A stretch of DNA of 64,000 nt from Draconibacterium aestuarii (GTDB taxonomy: Bacteria > Bacteroidota > Bacteroidia > Bacteroidales > Prolixibacteraceae), in contig JAPOHD010000020.1 in the NCBI GenBank assembly GCA_026671195.1, forward strand, positions 186,001 to 250,000, read 5' to 3'. Position 1 is the first letter of the stretch, and each line of letters opens with the position of its first letter. The position numbers and the translations under genes were made by a program. A model generated the notes under the pieces. The model made no database searches. It saw nothing but the letters and a program-made list of their open reading frames with translations, and was not told where the DNA came from. This document shows, one piece after another, positions 27,510 to 37,159 of this stretch.

Positions 27510-28412
27510 TTACTTTTTGTAACTCATAGCACCCAACATGTTGCCATAAATTTCATTTAAAGCTGCTAAATTTTTGTTGAGCATTTCTGCATTCTCTTTG
27601 TATCTTTTTAGTTCGTCAACCGATGAAGTTAGAACACTATTCATTTCTGAGAGGTCCTCATTAAACTTCTGATTCGCTTTAAATTGCTCTTGAGTTTCTT
27701 GTAACTGACTTTCAAAGCTCGTATTTAAAGAATTCAGATTTTTATTCAACTTCTCCAGATTACCGGCATATTGTTTGGAACTATTCCCGATATGTTCCAG
27801 TTCTCCCGAAATCATCTGTGCCGACTTATCATAAGACGACGAAAGCCGATTCCCTGTTTCGGAGAGTTGTTTGGCTGCTACCGAATACGATTCTACCAAT
27901 GAATCAACTGATTTATTTATAGAGTCGTTGGCACGGTTATTTATCTGAGCAAATGAACTCATCGATTCTGAAGCAGTTCCCATATTTTTGACATACATAT
28001 CGGTTGCCAAAGTAGCTGAAGAAATATCGCTAATTCCCCGTGCGGTGTTACTCAGGTCATTTAAACCTTTTCCTACCTTATCCAGCAAGTCAGGTGTTAA
28101 ATCGTTACTACCCAGCAGTGTTTCCAGACCACCCTTTTTAGTTTGTAAGTCTTCAAAATCATCCAGTTCATAATCCTCCCTTAATTCAGGATAAACCTTA
28201 CTCCATTCAGGCATTTCTGTAGGTGGATCAAAAGCTGACAAAAAGAAAATGAATGCTTCAGTTAGCAATCCAACTGTCAACAATTCACCAGAGTATGGCC
28301 AGTGTTGTAATTTAAATAACGCACCAACCATTACAACTGCGGCTCCCCATCCATAAACATACCCCATGAATATTTTCCAGCGTTTCGACTTAAAAAGTTC
28401 TCCTATGTTCAT
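27510..28412 (-). CDS. gldL: Type IX secretion/gliding motility motor protein GldL (PorL)
   Basis: 300 residues with two membrane helices near the N-terminus (about 14-33 and 43-62). The conserved LFKLQHWPYSGELL link is present, as is a membrane Glu in the second helix (E52), the residue class known to couple protons in GldL. The remaining 240 residues are a long cytoplasmic coiled-coil-like region rich in Ser, Asn and Leu. It partners GldM as the rotary-type motor stator. It lies between gldK (32 bp gap) and gldM. Confidence 0.95.
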   Translation of the reverse strand: MNIGELFKSKRWKIFMGYVYGWGAAVVMVGALFKLQHWPYSGELLTVGLLTEAFIFFLSAFDPPTEMPEWSKVYPELREDYELDDFEDLQTKKGGLETLLGSNDLTPDLLDKVGKGLNDLSNTARGISDISSATLATDMYVKNMGTASESMSSFAQINNRANDSINKSVDSLVESYSVAAKQLSETGNRLSSSYDKSAQMISGELEHIGNSSKQYAGNLEKLNKNLNSLNTSFESQLQETQEQFKANQKFNEDLSEMNSVLTSSVDELKRYKENAEMLNKNLAALNEIYGNMLGAMSYKK

Positions 28413-28444
28413 ATAATTTTGGAATAAAGTTTAACATTTAAAAT

Positions 28445-29791
28445 CTAAAATTCTTCACCAAATGTTGATCGTACACAACGGAAACCAACATATGATTTTG
28501 TGGTATCCTGATATTCGTAATTTCTGGTTGACACCTGCACAAATTGAGAGATGTCCTTCCATGATCCTCCTCTGGTAACTTTTCGTTTCATTACAGGTGG
28601 ATCATCTTTACGCGCATTGTATGTAAATGTAGGATTCAAATCACTAAAATAGTTGTATCCTGCTTCATCGTATGCAGTACTTGTCCATTCTGCTACATTA
28701 CCAGCCATATCGTACAATCCATATTCATTTGGATCGTAACTTCCTACTTTGATAGTGGCAATGGCACCGTCTTCAACATAGTTACCTCGCAGCGGTTTAA
28801 AATTGGCCAAAAATACTCCTTTATCATCTCTTGGGTAATAACCACCCCAGGGATACATCGAAAATTCTTTGCCTCCACGTGCTGCATATTCCCATTCAAC
28901 TTCAGTAGGCAAACGATACTCCATTAAAGTAGGTTCTCCCCTTTCTGTTAAATAATCGGCTTGAATTTTGGTGCGCCAGTTACAAAAAGCATTCACCTGT
29001 TTCCAGGTTACACCAACCACCGGATATTCGTCGAACCCGGGATGAAAGAAATATCTTGTTGCAAGTGGTTCGTTATATGAGTAGGTAAAATCACGGATCC
29101 AACATAAAGTATCAGGATAAACATGCACCTGATCTCGCATCATAAATGAAGACCTGTTTTCGATGGGGACCAAGTCTCCATCTACATTATACACATTACC
29201 TTCGTACCGCTGGGTTTCATAATTATAACTATTGCTTCGTTTGGCCGCCTGATTCAAATCAACCCACCAATATTCAAAAACCAATTTCCGGGTATCAACT
29301 TCCTTTTTCCCAAAAAACCGCTCGTTTTCAGGCAAGTATAAATCTTCCATGGCCATTTGCATATCCGGATCTTCCCAGTCGATTTTCTCGCGCCAATTTA
29401 TTTTTGGAGGATCAATCGGATTTCCATTTTTGTCTTCGGTAATAAGAAATTCAGGGTACTGATCGCCCAACATTCTGCGAGCCATCGATTCTTTAACCCA
29501 ATCAACAAATTGACGGTATTCGTTATTTGTTATTTCGGTGTCATCCATCCAAAAAGGATCCTGTGATACTGTTTTTGTCGGTACTCCCCCACTACTCACA
29601 TCCTGATCGCTAGGCCCGATATTAAAACTTCCTCTTCGAATGTAAACCATCCCATAAGGTTGTGTTTCCTTAAATCGCTGCCTTTTTTGCACCCCAGTTA
29701 ACTCTCCGTTTCCACCGGAACCGCCACCCAGGCATCCGGTAAAACCAAGTGCAATTAAGAATACAACTGCAATTAAAAGTAGTTTCTTCAT
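28445..29791 (-). CDS. gldK: Type IX secretion/gliding motility lipoprotein GldK (PorK)
   Basis: 448 residues, lipoprotein signal with lipobox GFTGC (Cys 20) followed by a Gly-rich linker. An FGE/SUMF1-like fold covers the rest (PYGMVYIRRGSFNIGP, DDTEITNNEYRQFV, YPVVGVTW, LYDMAGNVAEWTSTAY, KSYVGFRCVR). GldK is a structural outer-membrane-anchored ring subunit of the T9SS and is not known as an enzyme. It is first of the K-L-M-N block and lies 112 bp after porP/sprF. A close paralogue sits at 23561-24913. Confidence 0.95.
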   Translation of the reverse strand: MKKLLLIAVVFLIALGFTGCLGGGSGGNGELTGVQKRQRFKETQPYGMVYIRRGSFNIGPSDQDVSSGGVPTKTVSQDPFWMDDTEITNNEYRQFVDWVKESMARRMLGDQYPEFLITEDKNGNPIDPPKINWREKIDWEDPDMQMAMEDLYLPENERFFGKKEVDTRKLVFEYWWVDLNQAAKRSNSYNYETQRYEGNVYNVDGDLVPIENRSSFMMRDQVHVYPDTLCWIRDFTYSYNEPLATRYFFHPGFDEYPVVGVTWKQVNAFCNWRTKIQADYLTERGEPTLMEYRLPTEVEWEYAARGGKEFSMYPWGGYYPRDDKGVFLANFKPLRGNYVEDGAIATIKVGSYDPNEYGLYDMAGNVAEWTSTAYDEAGYNYFSDLNPTFTYNARKDDPPVMKRKVTRGGSWKDISQFVQVSTRNYEYQDTTKSYVGFRCVRSTFGEEF

Positions 29792-29903
29792 AGTTTGTAT
29801 TTTTCTTTATCAGGTCTTCTATCAGATTCGTAAATATACTTATCCGCAATAAAATAATAAAATATTAACGTCTAATCCAAACACGTTTAAACATAAATTC
29901 AAA

Positions 29904-30848
29904 TCACAAGAACCTAATACTCTTATATTTTTGACTCCTATTTCTCTCTATATCAAGAGAATAATTTATAAATATTTCGTGTGATGCGAAACCATTCCTA
30001 CTCATAGCCGATGTAACCAAATCAAACGAATATCCAACTCGCAATCCATTAAATAATTCCACTCCCATCAATATGGCAACCGCATCCTGCACCCGATATG
30101 AAATTCCTCCCCAAAATCGATCGTCGTAAACCACATTTGCGTTCAAATCCATCTGCCACGAAGCCAGATCCGACTTAAACAAAAAAGACGGACGCACTTC
30201 AAATAACGGATCAGCTAGCTTAATATTGTAACCTCCCATTAAATAATAATGCCTTACAAGAAAGTCAGTTGCAACATCGTCGTACTTTACAGCAGCTTGA
30301 TTTAAATGTGTAACCGAAAATCCTGCATAGTACTTATTAGTATAAAGATAAGCTCCTAAACCAACATCCAAAGCCATCTGACTTGCTTCTCCCTGAGGAA
30401 TTGACGCATCCGATTCCGGTGGTGTATACATACCATCCTCCGGGATACTCCAATCTCCATTAATGCTGTAATTAAAAACTCCCGGTGCAATTCCTACTCC
30501 CAAAGTCCCCAAAGAAGTGGTGAATTTGTGCGAATAACTTAGGTTTACCCACATGTTATCGTAAAATCCCCACTGATCGCTTACAATATTAATTCCAACA
30601 CCACCCGGTCCTCCAAACGCATTAACTGCAGCATCAACGCTAAATACAAGCGTCTTGGGTGCACCTTCAACTCCCGACCACTGGTATCGATTTAATATGA
30701 GACCATTAATCGCATTGTCTGCACCTGCAAATCCCGGGTTTACACCTAATTTATAATACATGTTATTGGTGTACTGAGGATCCTGCTGACTATAAGCCGC
30801 GAGCTCTACCATTATCACTAAAAATAAAAAAGAAACAGTTCTTTTCAT
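29904..30848 (-). CDS. PorP/SprF-family type IX secretion outer membrane protein
   Basis: 314 residues with a signal peptide (MKRTVSFLFLVIMVELAAYSQ) and the opening QQDPQYTNNMYYKLGVNPGFAGA typical of PorP/SprF proteins. A beta-barrel-like body follows with many aromatic-ended strands (VNLSYSHKF, FWGGISYRV, GLRVGYSFDL). These proteins act with T9SS cargo, often adhesins carrying type B sorting domains. It heads the porP-gldKLMN cluster, the same order as the P. gingivalis por operon. Confidence 0.92.
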   Translation of the reverse strand: MKRTVSFLFLVIMVELAAYSQQDPQYTNNMYYKLGVNPGFAGADNAINGLILNRYQWSGVEGAPKTLVFSVDAAVNAFGGPGGVGINIVSDQWGFYDNMWVNLSYSHKFTTSLGTLGVGIAPGVFNYSINGDWSIPEDGMYTPPESDASIPQGEASQMALDVGLGAYLYTNKYYAGFSVTHLNQAAVKYDDVATDFLVRHYYLMGGYNIKLADPLFEVRPSFLFKSDLASWQMDLNANVVYDDRFWGGISYRVQDAVAILMGVELFNGLRVGYSFDLVTSAMSRNGFASHEIFINYSLDIERNRSQKYKSIRFL

Positions 30849-30964
30849 ACTCTCTTTTCATCCGGCAAGTTAGCCTTTTTCTATCTCTTCAAAAGAAATA
30901 AAAAAATGTTATTTGTAACAATCTTGTGTTAACAAGGTATGCAAAGAACGGTGTTAAGTTCGGA

Positions 30965-32116
30965 TTATTTTAACAATTCATCAATTTTTTGAACATATTT
31001 TAACCAAAATTCAGGAATTTCGTTGCAACAAGCTTCATTAAACTCCTTTTCCGTGCATGCAATATAAGTAATTTCGTTGGTTATCGATTGCACTTGTAGC
31101 CACCATTGATTGGTTTCAGCATTTTTATAAAAAATAAGTGGCTCATTCAATTCTGCAATTTCGACTTTATTAATATCAAAACCCACTCCTCCGCCTGGCA
31201 ACAAGGTACTTCTTTTCAAAAATCCTTCGATAAAATACCACACTACCTGAGCAGCCAGCTGCACAGATATTTCAATATCCGGAACATTTTCATCAATTCC
31301 AAATAAACCAAACACGTTCAGCCGGTTACCCAATCCGGCGTATTTTGCAAGTTGGCAAGCTTCTTCGCTATGTAAACCATTTGGCATTTTTTTTTCGCTT
31401 GGTGCATCGGTGTGTTTGAAGGCAGCAAAATCAAAAGACAGAAAATCACTGTTTCTAAAAATAGGTTCGGCCACCGCGATATCGTCTCGCAGCTGACCAA
31501 GCCGAATATTGGTATTTATTCCTTTAACTTTTACAAAGTATTCTTCCGGAACATAATGGCTTTGATAGCCCACCAGGCTAAACTGAAAGATGTTGGGCTG
31601 ACTACTAAAAACCCTTGATAAATAATTGCCGGAGTTAAACGGTTCTTTTCCCTTTTTTACGTCGAGAAAAGCATCAATTGTACAAAATGAAAAAAACTTG
31701 TTATTACGATATGCCTGGCATACTCCATAACTAAAATCCTGACTACCTCCCAGAATTACAGTTACTATTCCCAGTTCTTTCAGATAATCAACGACATCGC
31801 GAAGTGCCAGATAATTTCCTTTGTAACTACTGGCTGGTTTTAAATTCCCAAAATCAATAATGTTTACTTTCCCCTGTCCGGCAAGCTGATAGATTTCTTT
31901 TCGTATCCGGTCGGGAACATCGGTAATCTCACAATTGATGTCTTTGCTGCAAAAAGGCACTCCCACAAGCGCAATTTCAATGTGTTTTACATTCCCATCC
32001 CGAAATTTCTGGGTATGCTTTTCAACGTTTGCACCAAAAGAATATTTCCAGTTATACGAAATATCTTTTGCAAATACATCAAAATCAACGGCATCAAAAT
32101 AGGGTTGCAGGTTCAT
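30965..32116 (-). CDS. Arginase/formiminoglutamase-fold protein with degenerate metal site
   Basis: 383 residues from the ATG at 32116; the TTG-started extension to 32149 would begin inside the topA terminator. The fold of ureohydrolases is recognisable, but the manganese motifs are altered. GGxHD reads GGSQD (Q126), DAHxD reads DAFLD (F150) and SxDxD reads SFDFA (A231). Three of six usual ligands are therefore missing. Hydrolysis of arginine- or agmatine-like substrates is unlikely. It lies directly downstream of topA, behind a terminator. Confidence 0.8.
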   Translation of the reverse strand: MNLQPYFDAVDFDVFAKDISYNWKYSFGANVEKHTQKFRDGNVKHIEIALVGVPFCSKDINCEITDVPDRIRKEIYQLAGQGKVNIIDFGNLKPASSYKGNYLALRDVVDYLKELGIVTVILGGSQDFSYGVCQAYRNNKFFSFCTIDAFLDVKKGKEPFNSGNYLSRVFSSQPNIFQFSLVGYQSHYVPEEYFVKVKGINTNIRLGQLRDDIAVAEPIFRNSDFLSFDFAAFKHTDAPSEKKMPNGLHSEEACQLAKYAGLGNRLNVFGLFGIDENVPDIEISVQLAAQVVWYFIEGFLKRSTLLPGGGVGFDINKVEIAELNEPLIFYKNAETNQWWLQVQSITNEITYIACTEKEFNEACCNEIPEFWLKYVQKIDELLK

Positions 32117-32125
32117 TTTTTTTTC

Positions 32126-32165
32126 GTAAAAATAAAGGCAAATGATCAATTCACCTGCCTTTATT
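32126..32165 (-). terminator. Rho-independent terminator of topA
   Basis: AATAAAGGCA (32131-32140) pairs perfectly with TGCCTTTATT (32156-32165), and a short T run follows on the minus strand, just after the topA stop codon. Confidence 0.7.
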
Positions 32166-32167
32166 CT

Positions 32168-34510
32168 TTATTTTTTTCTACCGCGTCGTGCTTTTGGCTC
32201 CGGCGCCTCTTTAATTATTGCCATACAATCATCAAAAGAAAGCTCCCCGGCCTCAACTTTTATGGTTTTTGGTATTTTATAGTTTTTCTTTTTATGCTTT
32301 ATGTACGGCCCCCATCTTCCATTAAGAATCTGCAATTCGGCATCTTCTTCAAATAGTTTCACAACTGCATTCCTGTCTTTTTCCCGTTTGGCTTCAATCA
32401 ACTCAATGGTTCGTTCGATACCTACCGAATATGGATCATCTTCTTTACCCAATGAAACAAATTTGTTGTCGTGACGCACATAAGGACCAAAGCGCCCGAT
32501 GGCAACAGTAACTTTTTTCCCCTCGTATTCACCAACATCTCTGGGAAGTTTAAATAATTCCAATGCTTCTTCCAGAGTTATCGTTTCAATATGTTGCCCT
32601 GATCGTAAACTCGAAAATTGTGGTTTTTCAGCTCCTTCTTCATTTGATGTTTCACCAATTTGAGCCAACGGACCAAAACGGCCGATTTTTACAGAAACTT
32701 CTTTCCCCGTTTTTGGGTCAATTCCCAAAATACGCTCTCCCTTCGATCGCTCGGCATTTTCAAGAGCATGCTCAACTTTCCCATGAAATGGCTGATAAAA
32801 TTTATCGATCATTTCGTTCCATACTTTTTTACCCTCGGCAATGTCGTCGAATTCCTTTTCAACATTTGCGGTAAAATTGTAATCCATTATCAGGTCAAAA
32901 TTCTCAACCAAAAAATCATTTACAACAATTCCTATATCTGTCGGGAAAAGTTTATTTTTTTCAGCTCCTGTTATTTCTGATTTTACTTCTTCTTTTATTT
33001 CTCCTTCGTGTAAGGTAAGAACTGTATATTCCCGTTCAACACCAGGGCGTTCTTCTTTAACCACGTAGTTTCGGTTTTGAACCGTGGTAATTGTTGGTGC
33101 GTAAGTTGACGGACGTCCAATTCCAAGTTCTTCCAAACGTTTCACCAACGATGCTTCAGTAAAACGGGGAGGACGTTGTGAAAAACGTTGCATTGAAATT
33201 ACCGATTTCATTTCCAGTTTATCGTTAACATGTAGCGGCGGAATAATGGTTTGACCATTTCCGTTGTTACTGCCTTCGTCATCGGTTGATTCGATATATA
33301 CCTTTAAGAAACCATCGAATACAATTACTTCGCCTGTGGCCTGAAAGCTCTCGGCTGCATTCGAAACATTTATAGTAACATTGGTTCGCTCCAAAATAGC
33401 GTCGGCCATCTGAGAAGCAATTGTACGCTTCCAGATTAATTCATATAGCCTCTGTTCCTGCGACGATCCCACAACAGTCTCATTGTCCATGTAGGTTGGG
33501 CGGATTGCTTCGTGAGCTTCCTGCGCACCTTTTGCCTTTGTTTTAAACTTACGAATCTTTACATATTTTTCGCCATGAAGTTCTTCGATTTTTTGTTTCG
33601 AAGTATTCAGTGCCAGTTTCGACAAATTCACCGAATCGGTACGCATGTATGTGATTTTTCCACTTTCGTACAAACGTTGTGCAACCGCCATGGTTTGCGA
33701 AACCGAAAAACCTAGTTTTCTACTGGCTTCCTGCTGCAATGTTGAAGTGGTAAAAGGCATTGCAGGTGTTCTTTTCCCAGGTTTTTTAACCACATCGGCA
33801 ACGGTAAACTCGGCTGTTTTACATTTCTCGAGAAAAGCATTTGCCTCGTCGCGTGTTTTAAACCGTTTTGGGAGTTCAGCTTTTAACTCGGTTAAATTTC
33901 CATTTTTATCAGAAACCAAAAAGAAACCGGTTACGCGAAAAGCAGATTCACTTATAAAGTTTCTGATATCGCGTTCGCGCTCCACAATTAAACGCACTGC
34001 CACCGACTGTACACGACCTGCCGAAAGCGAAGGTTTTACCTTTTTCCAAAGCACCGGAGAAATCTCGAAACCAACAATGCGGTCCAACACCCTGCGGGCT
34101 TGCTGGGCGTTTACCAGATTTTCATCAATATCTCTCGGATTTTTGACAGCATGGGTAATTGCCTCTTTTGTAATTTCATGAAAGACAATACGTTTTACAT
34201 TCTCATCCTTCAGTTTCAGCACCTCTTTCAAGTGCCATGCAATGGCTTCTCCCTCGCGGTCCTCATCGGATGCGAGCCATACAGTGTCAGCTGTTTTTGC
34301 AAGTTTCTTCAACTCCGAAACTATCTTTTTCTTATCTGCTGAAACAATATATTTAGGCGTATATTTTTTCTCTAAATCTATACCAAAATCCTTCTTCTCA
34401 AGGTCCCTGATATGCCCCATACTTGAGGTCACAACAAATCCGTCTCCAAGAAATTTTTCAATAGTTTTCGCCTTTGCGGGCGACTCGACAATAACCAGGT
34501 TTTCGTGCAT
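32168..34510 (-). CDS. topA: DNA topoisomerase I
   Basis: 780 residues from the ATG at 34510; a TTG 33 bp upstream is less likely. The TOPRIM domain has VIVESPAKAKTI (E9) and SDEDREGEAI. The catalytic Tyr is Y288 in ITYMRTDS. The C-terminus has no zinc fingers of the E. coli type but several short Topo_C-like repeats (GRFGPLAQIG, GRFGPYVRHD, GRWGPYIKH) and a basic RRGRKK tail, as in other Bacteroidota. It relaxes negative supercoils. Confidence 0.96.
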   Translation of the reverse strand: MHENLVIVESPAKAKTIEKFLGDGFVVTSSMGHIRDLEKKDFGIDLEKKYTPKYIVSADKKKIVSELKKLAKTADTVWLASDEDREGEAIAWHLKEVLKLKDENVKRIVFHEITKEAITHAVKNPRDIDENLVNAQQARRVLDRIVGFEISPVLWKKVKPSLSAGRVQSVAVRLIVERERDIRNFISESAFRVTGFFLVSDKNGNLTELKAELPKRFKTRDEANAFLEKCKTAEFTVADVVKKPGKRTPAMPFTTSTLQQEASRKLGFSVSQTMAVAQRLYESGKITYMRTDSVNLSKLALNTSKQKIEELHGEKYVKIRKFKTKAKGAQEAHEAIRPTYMDNETVVGSSQEQRLYELIWKRTIASQMADAILERTNVTINVSNAAESFQATGEVIVFDGFLKVYIESTDDEGSNNGNGQTIIPPLHVNDKLEMKSVISMQRFSQRPPRFTEASLVKRLEELGIGRPSTYAPTITTVQNRNYVVKEERPGVEREYTVLTLHEGEIKEEVKSEITGAEKNKLFPTDIGIVVNDFLVENFDLIMDYNFTANVEKEFDDIAEGKKVWNEMIDKFYQPFHGKVEHALENAERSKGERILGIDPKTGKEVSVKIGRFGPLAQIGETSNEEGAEKPQFSSLRSGQHIETITLEEALELFKLPRDVGEYEGKKVTVAIGRFGPYVRHDNKFVSLGKEDDPYSVGIERTIELIEAKREKDRNAVVKLFEEDAELQILNGRWGPYIKHKKKNYKIPKTIKVEAGELSFDDCMAIIKEAPEPKARRGRKK

Positions 34511-34668
34511 ATGCTTTCTAATCCGTTCACAAAATTTTTGCAAATTAAAGAAAATGAAACGCTAAGTTCAAAATTTATCGTGCTATTTTTTATTTTCTAT
34601 TTAATTGAAAATGATGAATTTATTTTAAAAAAAATAAAATATTCTTCAATTTCATAACGTTAAAACAA

Positions 34669-34698
34669 TTGTTACGAGTGTAGAATCATATATATTTG
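34669..34698 (+). promoter_or_regulatory. Bacteroidota-type promoter of the penicillin-binding protein gene
   Basis: A -33 TTG at 34669-34671 and a -7 TATATTTG at 34691-34698 (consensus TAnnTTTG) are separated by 19 bp, the usual spacing. The ATG follows 26 bp later. Confidence 0.55.
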
Positions 34699-34724
34699 TT
34701 GCCTTAATAAAATCCACAAAATTC

Positions 34725-37103
34725 ATGGTCGAGAAGAAACTCAATTTTAAAAAATATATCATCTGGTTCTGGTCTATAGTGTTAGTTTTCACTGCATCAA
34801 CTGTTCTGTTCTTCTATTTGATTGCAGAGGGAAGACTAGGATTTATGCCCAGCTTTGAGGAACTGGAAAATCCCAAAAACATTCTGGCTTCCGAAATCTT
34901 TTTTGAAGACGGGAAAAGTCTGGATAAATATTTTATTCATGAAAACCGGACTTTTGTTAGCTACCAAAATCTTCCTCCACATTTAATTGATGCTTTAATT
35001 GCAACAGAAGATGTGCGTTTTTACGATCATTCCGGAATCGACCTCCGTGGATTATTTCGTGTTGTAAAAGGATTGGCAACCGGCAATTCAAATCAGGGAG
35101 GAGGTAGTACACTCAGCCAGCAGCTGGCAAAAATGCTTTTCCCCCGTAGCGGAGTAAGCAGTAAAATGGAACTCGTTCTCCGAAAATTTAAAGAATGGGT
35201 AATAGCCGTGAAACTGGAACGGAGTTACACAAAAGAGGAGATAATACTAATGTATTTAAATAAATACGATTTTCTGAACAATGCTGTTGGAATAAAGTCA
35301 GCCGCAGCAGTTTATTTTAATATCCCACCCGATTCGTTACAACTTCACCAGGCAGCCATGCTGGTTGGAATGGCCAAAAACTCGTCGCTGTTTAATCCAG
35401 TACGCCGACCGGAACTGGTTCAAAAACGTCGCAATGTGGTATTAAACCAGATGGAAAAATATGGTTACATCACAGCTGCAGAAAAAGATTCGGCACAACA
35501 ACTCCCACTGGATTTGGAATATAAAAAAGTAGATTACAAAATTGGTCCGGCGCCTTATTTAAGAGAATATTTACGTTTAACGTTATCGGCCAAAGAACCA
35601 GAGCGTAAAAATTATGCTTCGTGGCAAGAACAAAAATACATCGAAGATTTAGCCGAATGGAAAAATAATCCGCTTTTTGGCTGGTGCAATAAGAATAAAA
35701 ATCCAAAAGGAGAAAATTACAATATATACACCGACGGCTTAAAAATTTACACCACTCTTGACTCGCGAATGCAAAAATATGCCGTTGAAGCTGTGGAACA
35801 ACATCTGCGCTACGACCTTCAACCTTTGTTTGATGGAAGTATGCAAGATCTGAGTAATCCACCATTTGCAAATAATATGGGATCGGAAGAGGTTGAAGGC
35901 CTGCTGAACCGCGAGATAAGAAAAAGCGAACGTTACCGGGTAATGAATCTGGCCGGAAAAAGTTTCGACGAAATTAAAGCGAAATTTAACGAACCGGTTG
36001 ACATGACCGTATTTTCCTGGAAAGGTGAAGTTGACACACTAATGGCACCTATTGATTCGATAAAATATTACCTGCGCTATTTCCGCTCGTCGTTTATGGC
36101 CATGGATACTGAATCGGGAAAAGTAAAAGCTTATGTTGGTGGCCCCAACTATAAGTATTTTATGTACGATATGGTAAAAGACGGGAAACGCCAGGTTGGC
36201 TCAACCGTTAAACCGTTTTTATACACACTGGCCATGCAAAATGGCCTGACACCCTGTACAAAAGTGCCTTATGTAAGTCAGCAATTTCAACAATGGGACG
36301 GAAGTATTTACGAGCCAAAAGATTCGGATGTTGACGAAGAAATGGACGGCAAAATGGTGACCTTAAAATGGGGACTGGCGAACTCGAAAAACCGAATTTC
36401 GGCCTGGGTGTTAAAACAGTTTAATCCGCAGGCTGTTGTTGATGTTATGAAACGTCTTGGAATATACAGCCCTATTGAAGCTGTTAATTCAATGTTCCTG
36501 GGAGTTTCGGATGTTACTTTATACGAAATGGTTGGAGCCTTTAACACTTATGCCAATTTGGGTGTATATACAAAACCCTATTTTGTAACCCGGATTGAAG
36601 ACCGCCACGGGAATGTTATAGCACGTTTTCAACCCGAACGCCACGAAGCAATTGATGAACAAACAGCCTATTTAATGCTGAATTTATTACAGGGTGTAAT
36701 TAACGAAGGAACGGGAATTCGTTTGCGTGGTTCAAACTTGTGGCGTGAAAGAGTGACTCAGGAGTATGGGAAATTTACCATGCCAATAGCAGGAAAAACC
36801 GGAACCACACAAAATCACTCCGATGGTTGGTTTATTGGCACAACACCAAAATTAACTGCCGGTGTATGGACAGGCGCTGATTTGAGAAGCATTCACTTTA
36901 AATCAATTGGCGCGGGACAAGGAGCAAATATGGCACTGCCCATTTGGGGTTACTTTTACAAAAAAGTGCTGGCGGACGAATCGCTGGGAATAAAAGAAGA
37001 AGAAATGGAATTTAAAAAACCGGCGCATTTTGATATAAATCTCGATTGCGACCAACTGGAAAAAAAGGACACTACTCCGACCGAATTTGATGACTTTTTT
37101 TAG
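34725..37103 (+). CDS. Class A penicillin-binding protein (transglycosylase/transpeptidase)
   Basis: 792 residues. One N-terminal membrane anchor (about 12-34), a GT51 glycosyltransferase domain with ATEDVRFYDHSGID (E95, D96) and GGGSTLSQQLAKM, then a transpeptidase domain. The latter shows the SxxK nucleophile (S493, GSTVK), SKN in the second motif and KTGTT in the third. It polymerises and cross-links peptidoglycan in the periplasm. It resembles PBP1A-type enzymes. Monocistronic, convergent with the anti-sigma/TonB hybrid. Confidence 0.95.
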   Translation: MVEKKLNFKKYIIWFWSIVLVFTASTVLFFYLIAEGRLGFMPSFEELENPKNILASEIFFEDGKSLDKYFIHENRTFVSYQNLPPHLIDALIATEDVRFYDHSGIDLRGLFRVVKGLATGNSNQGGGSTLSQQLAKMLFPRSGVSSKMELVLRKFKEWVIAVKLERSYTKEEIILMYLNKYDFLNNAVGIKSAAAVYFNIPPDSLQLHQAAMLVGMAKNSSLFNPVRRPELVQKRRNVVLNQMEKYGYITAAEKDSAQQLPLDLEYKKVDYKIGPAPYLREYLRLTLSAKEPERKNYASWQEQKYIEDLAEWKNNPLFGWCNKNKNPKGENYNIYTDGLKIYTTLDSRMQKYAVEAVEQHLRYDLQPLFDGSMQDLSNPPFANNMGSEEVEGLLNREIRKSERYRVMNLAGKSFDEIKAKFNEPVDMTVFSWKGEVDTLMAPIDSIKYYLRYFRSSFMAMDTESGKVKAYVGGPNYKYFMYDMVKDGKRQVGSTVKPFLYTLAMQNGLTPCTKVPYVSQQFQQWDGSIYEPKDSDVDEEMDGKMVTLKWGLANSKNRISAWVLKQFNPQAVVDVMKRLGIYSPIEAVNSMFLGVSDVTLYEMVGAFNTYANLGVYTKPYFVTRIEDRHGNVIARFQPERHEAIDEQTAYLMLNLLQGVINEGTGIRLRGSNLWRERVTQEYGKFTMPIAGKTGTTQNHSDGWFIGTTPKLTAGVWTGADLRSIHFKSIGAGQGANMALPIWGYFYKKVLADESLGIKEEEMEFKKPAHFDINLDCDQLEKKDTTPTEFDDFF

Positions 37104-37159
37104 AAACCAGCAGGTACCTGCAATGATTTATAACTTGCATGCAGGTTACTCAAAGTCGT

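Noticed and set aside
37110-37121. Perfect palindrome GCAGGTACCTGC between convergent genes
   Set aside because: A second hairpin (ACCTGCA with TGCAGGT at 37116-37146) competes with it and neither is followed by a T run, so I do not call a terminator. It could still be a weak one.
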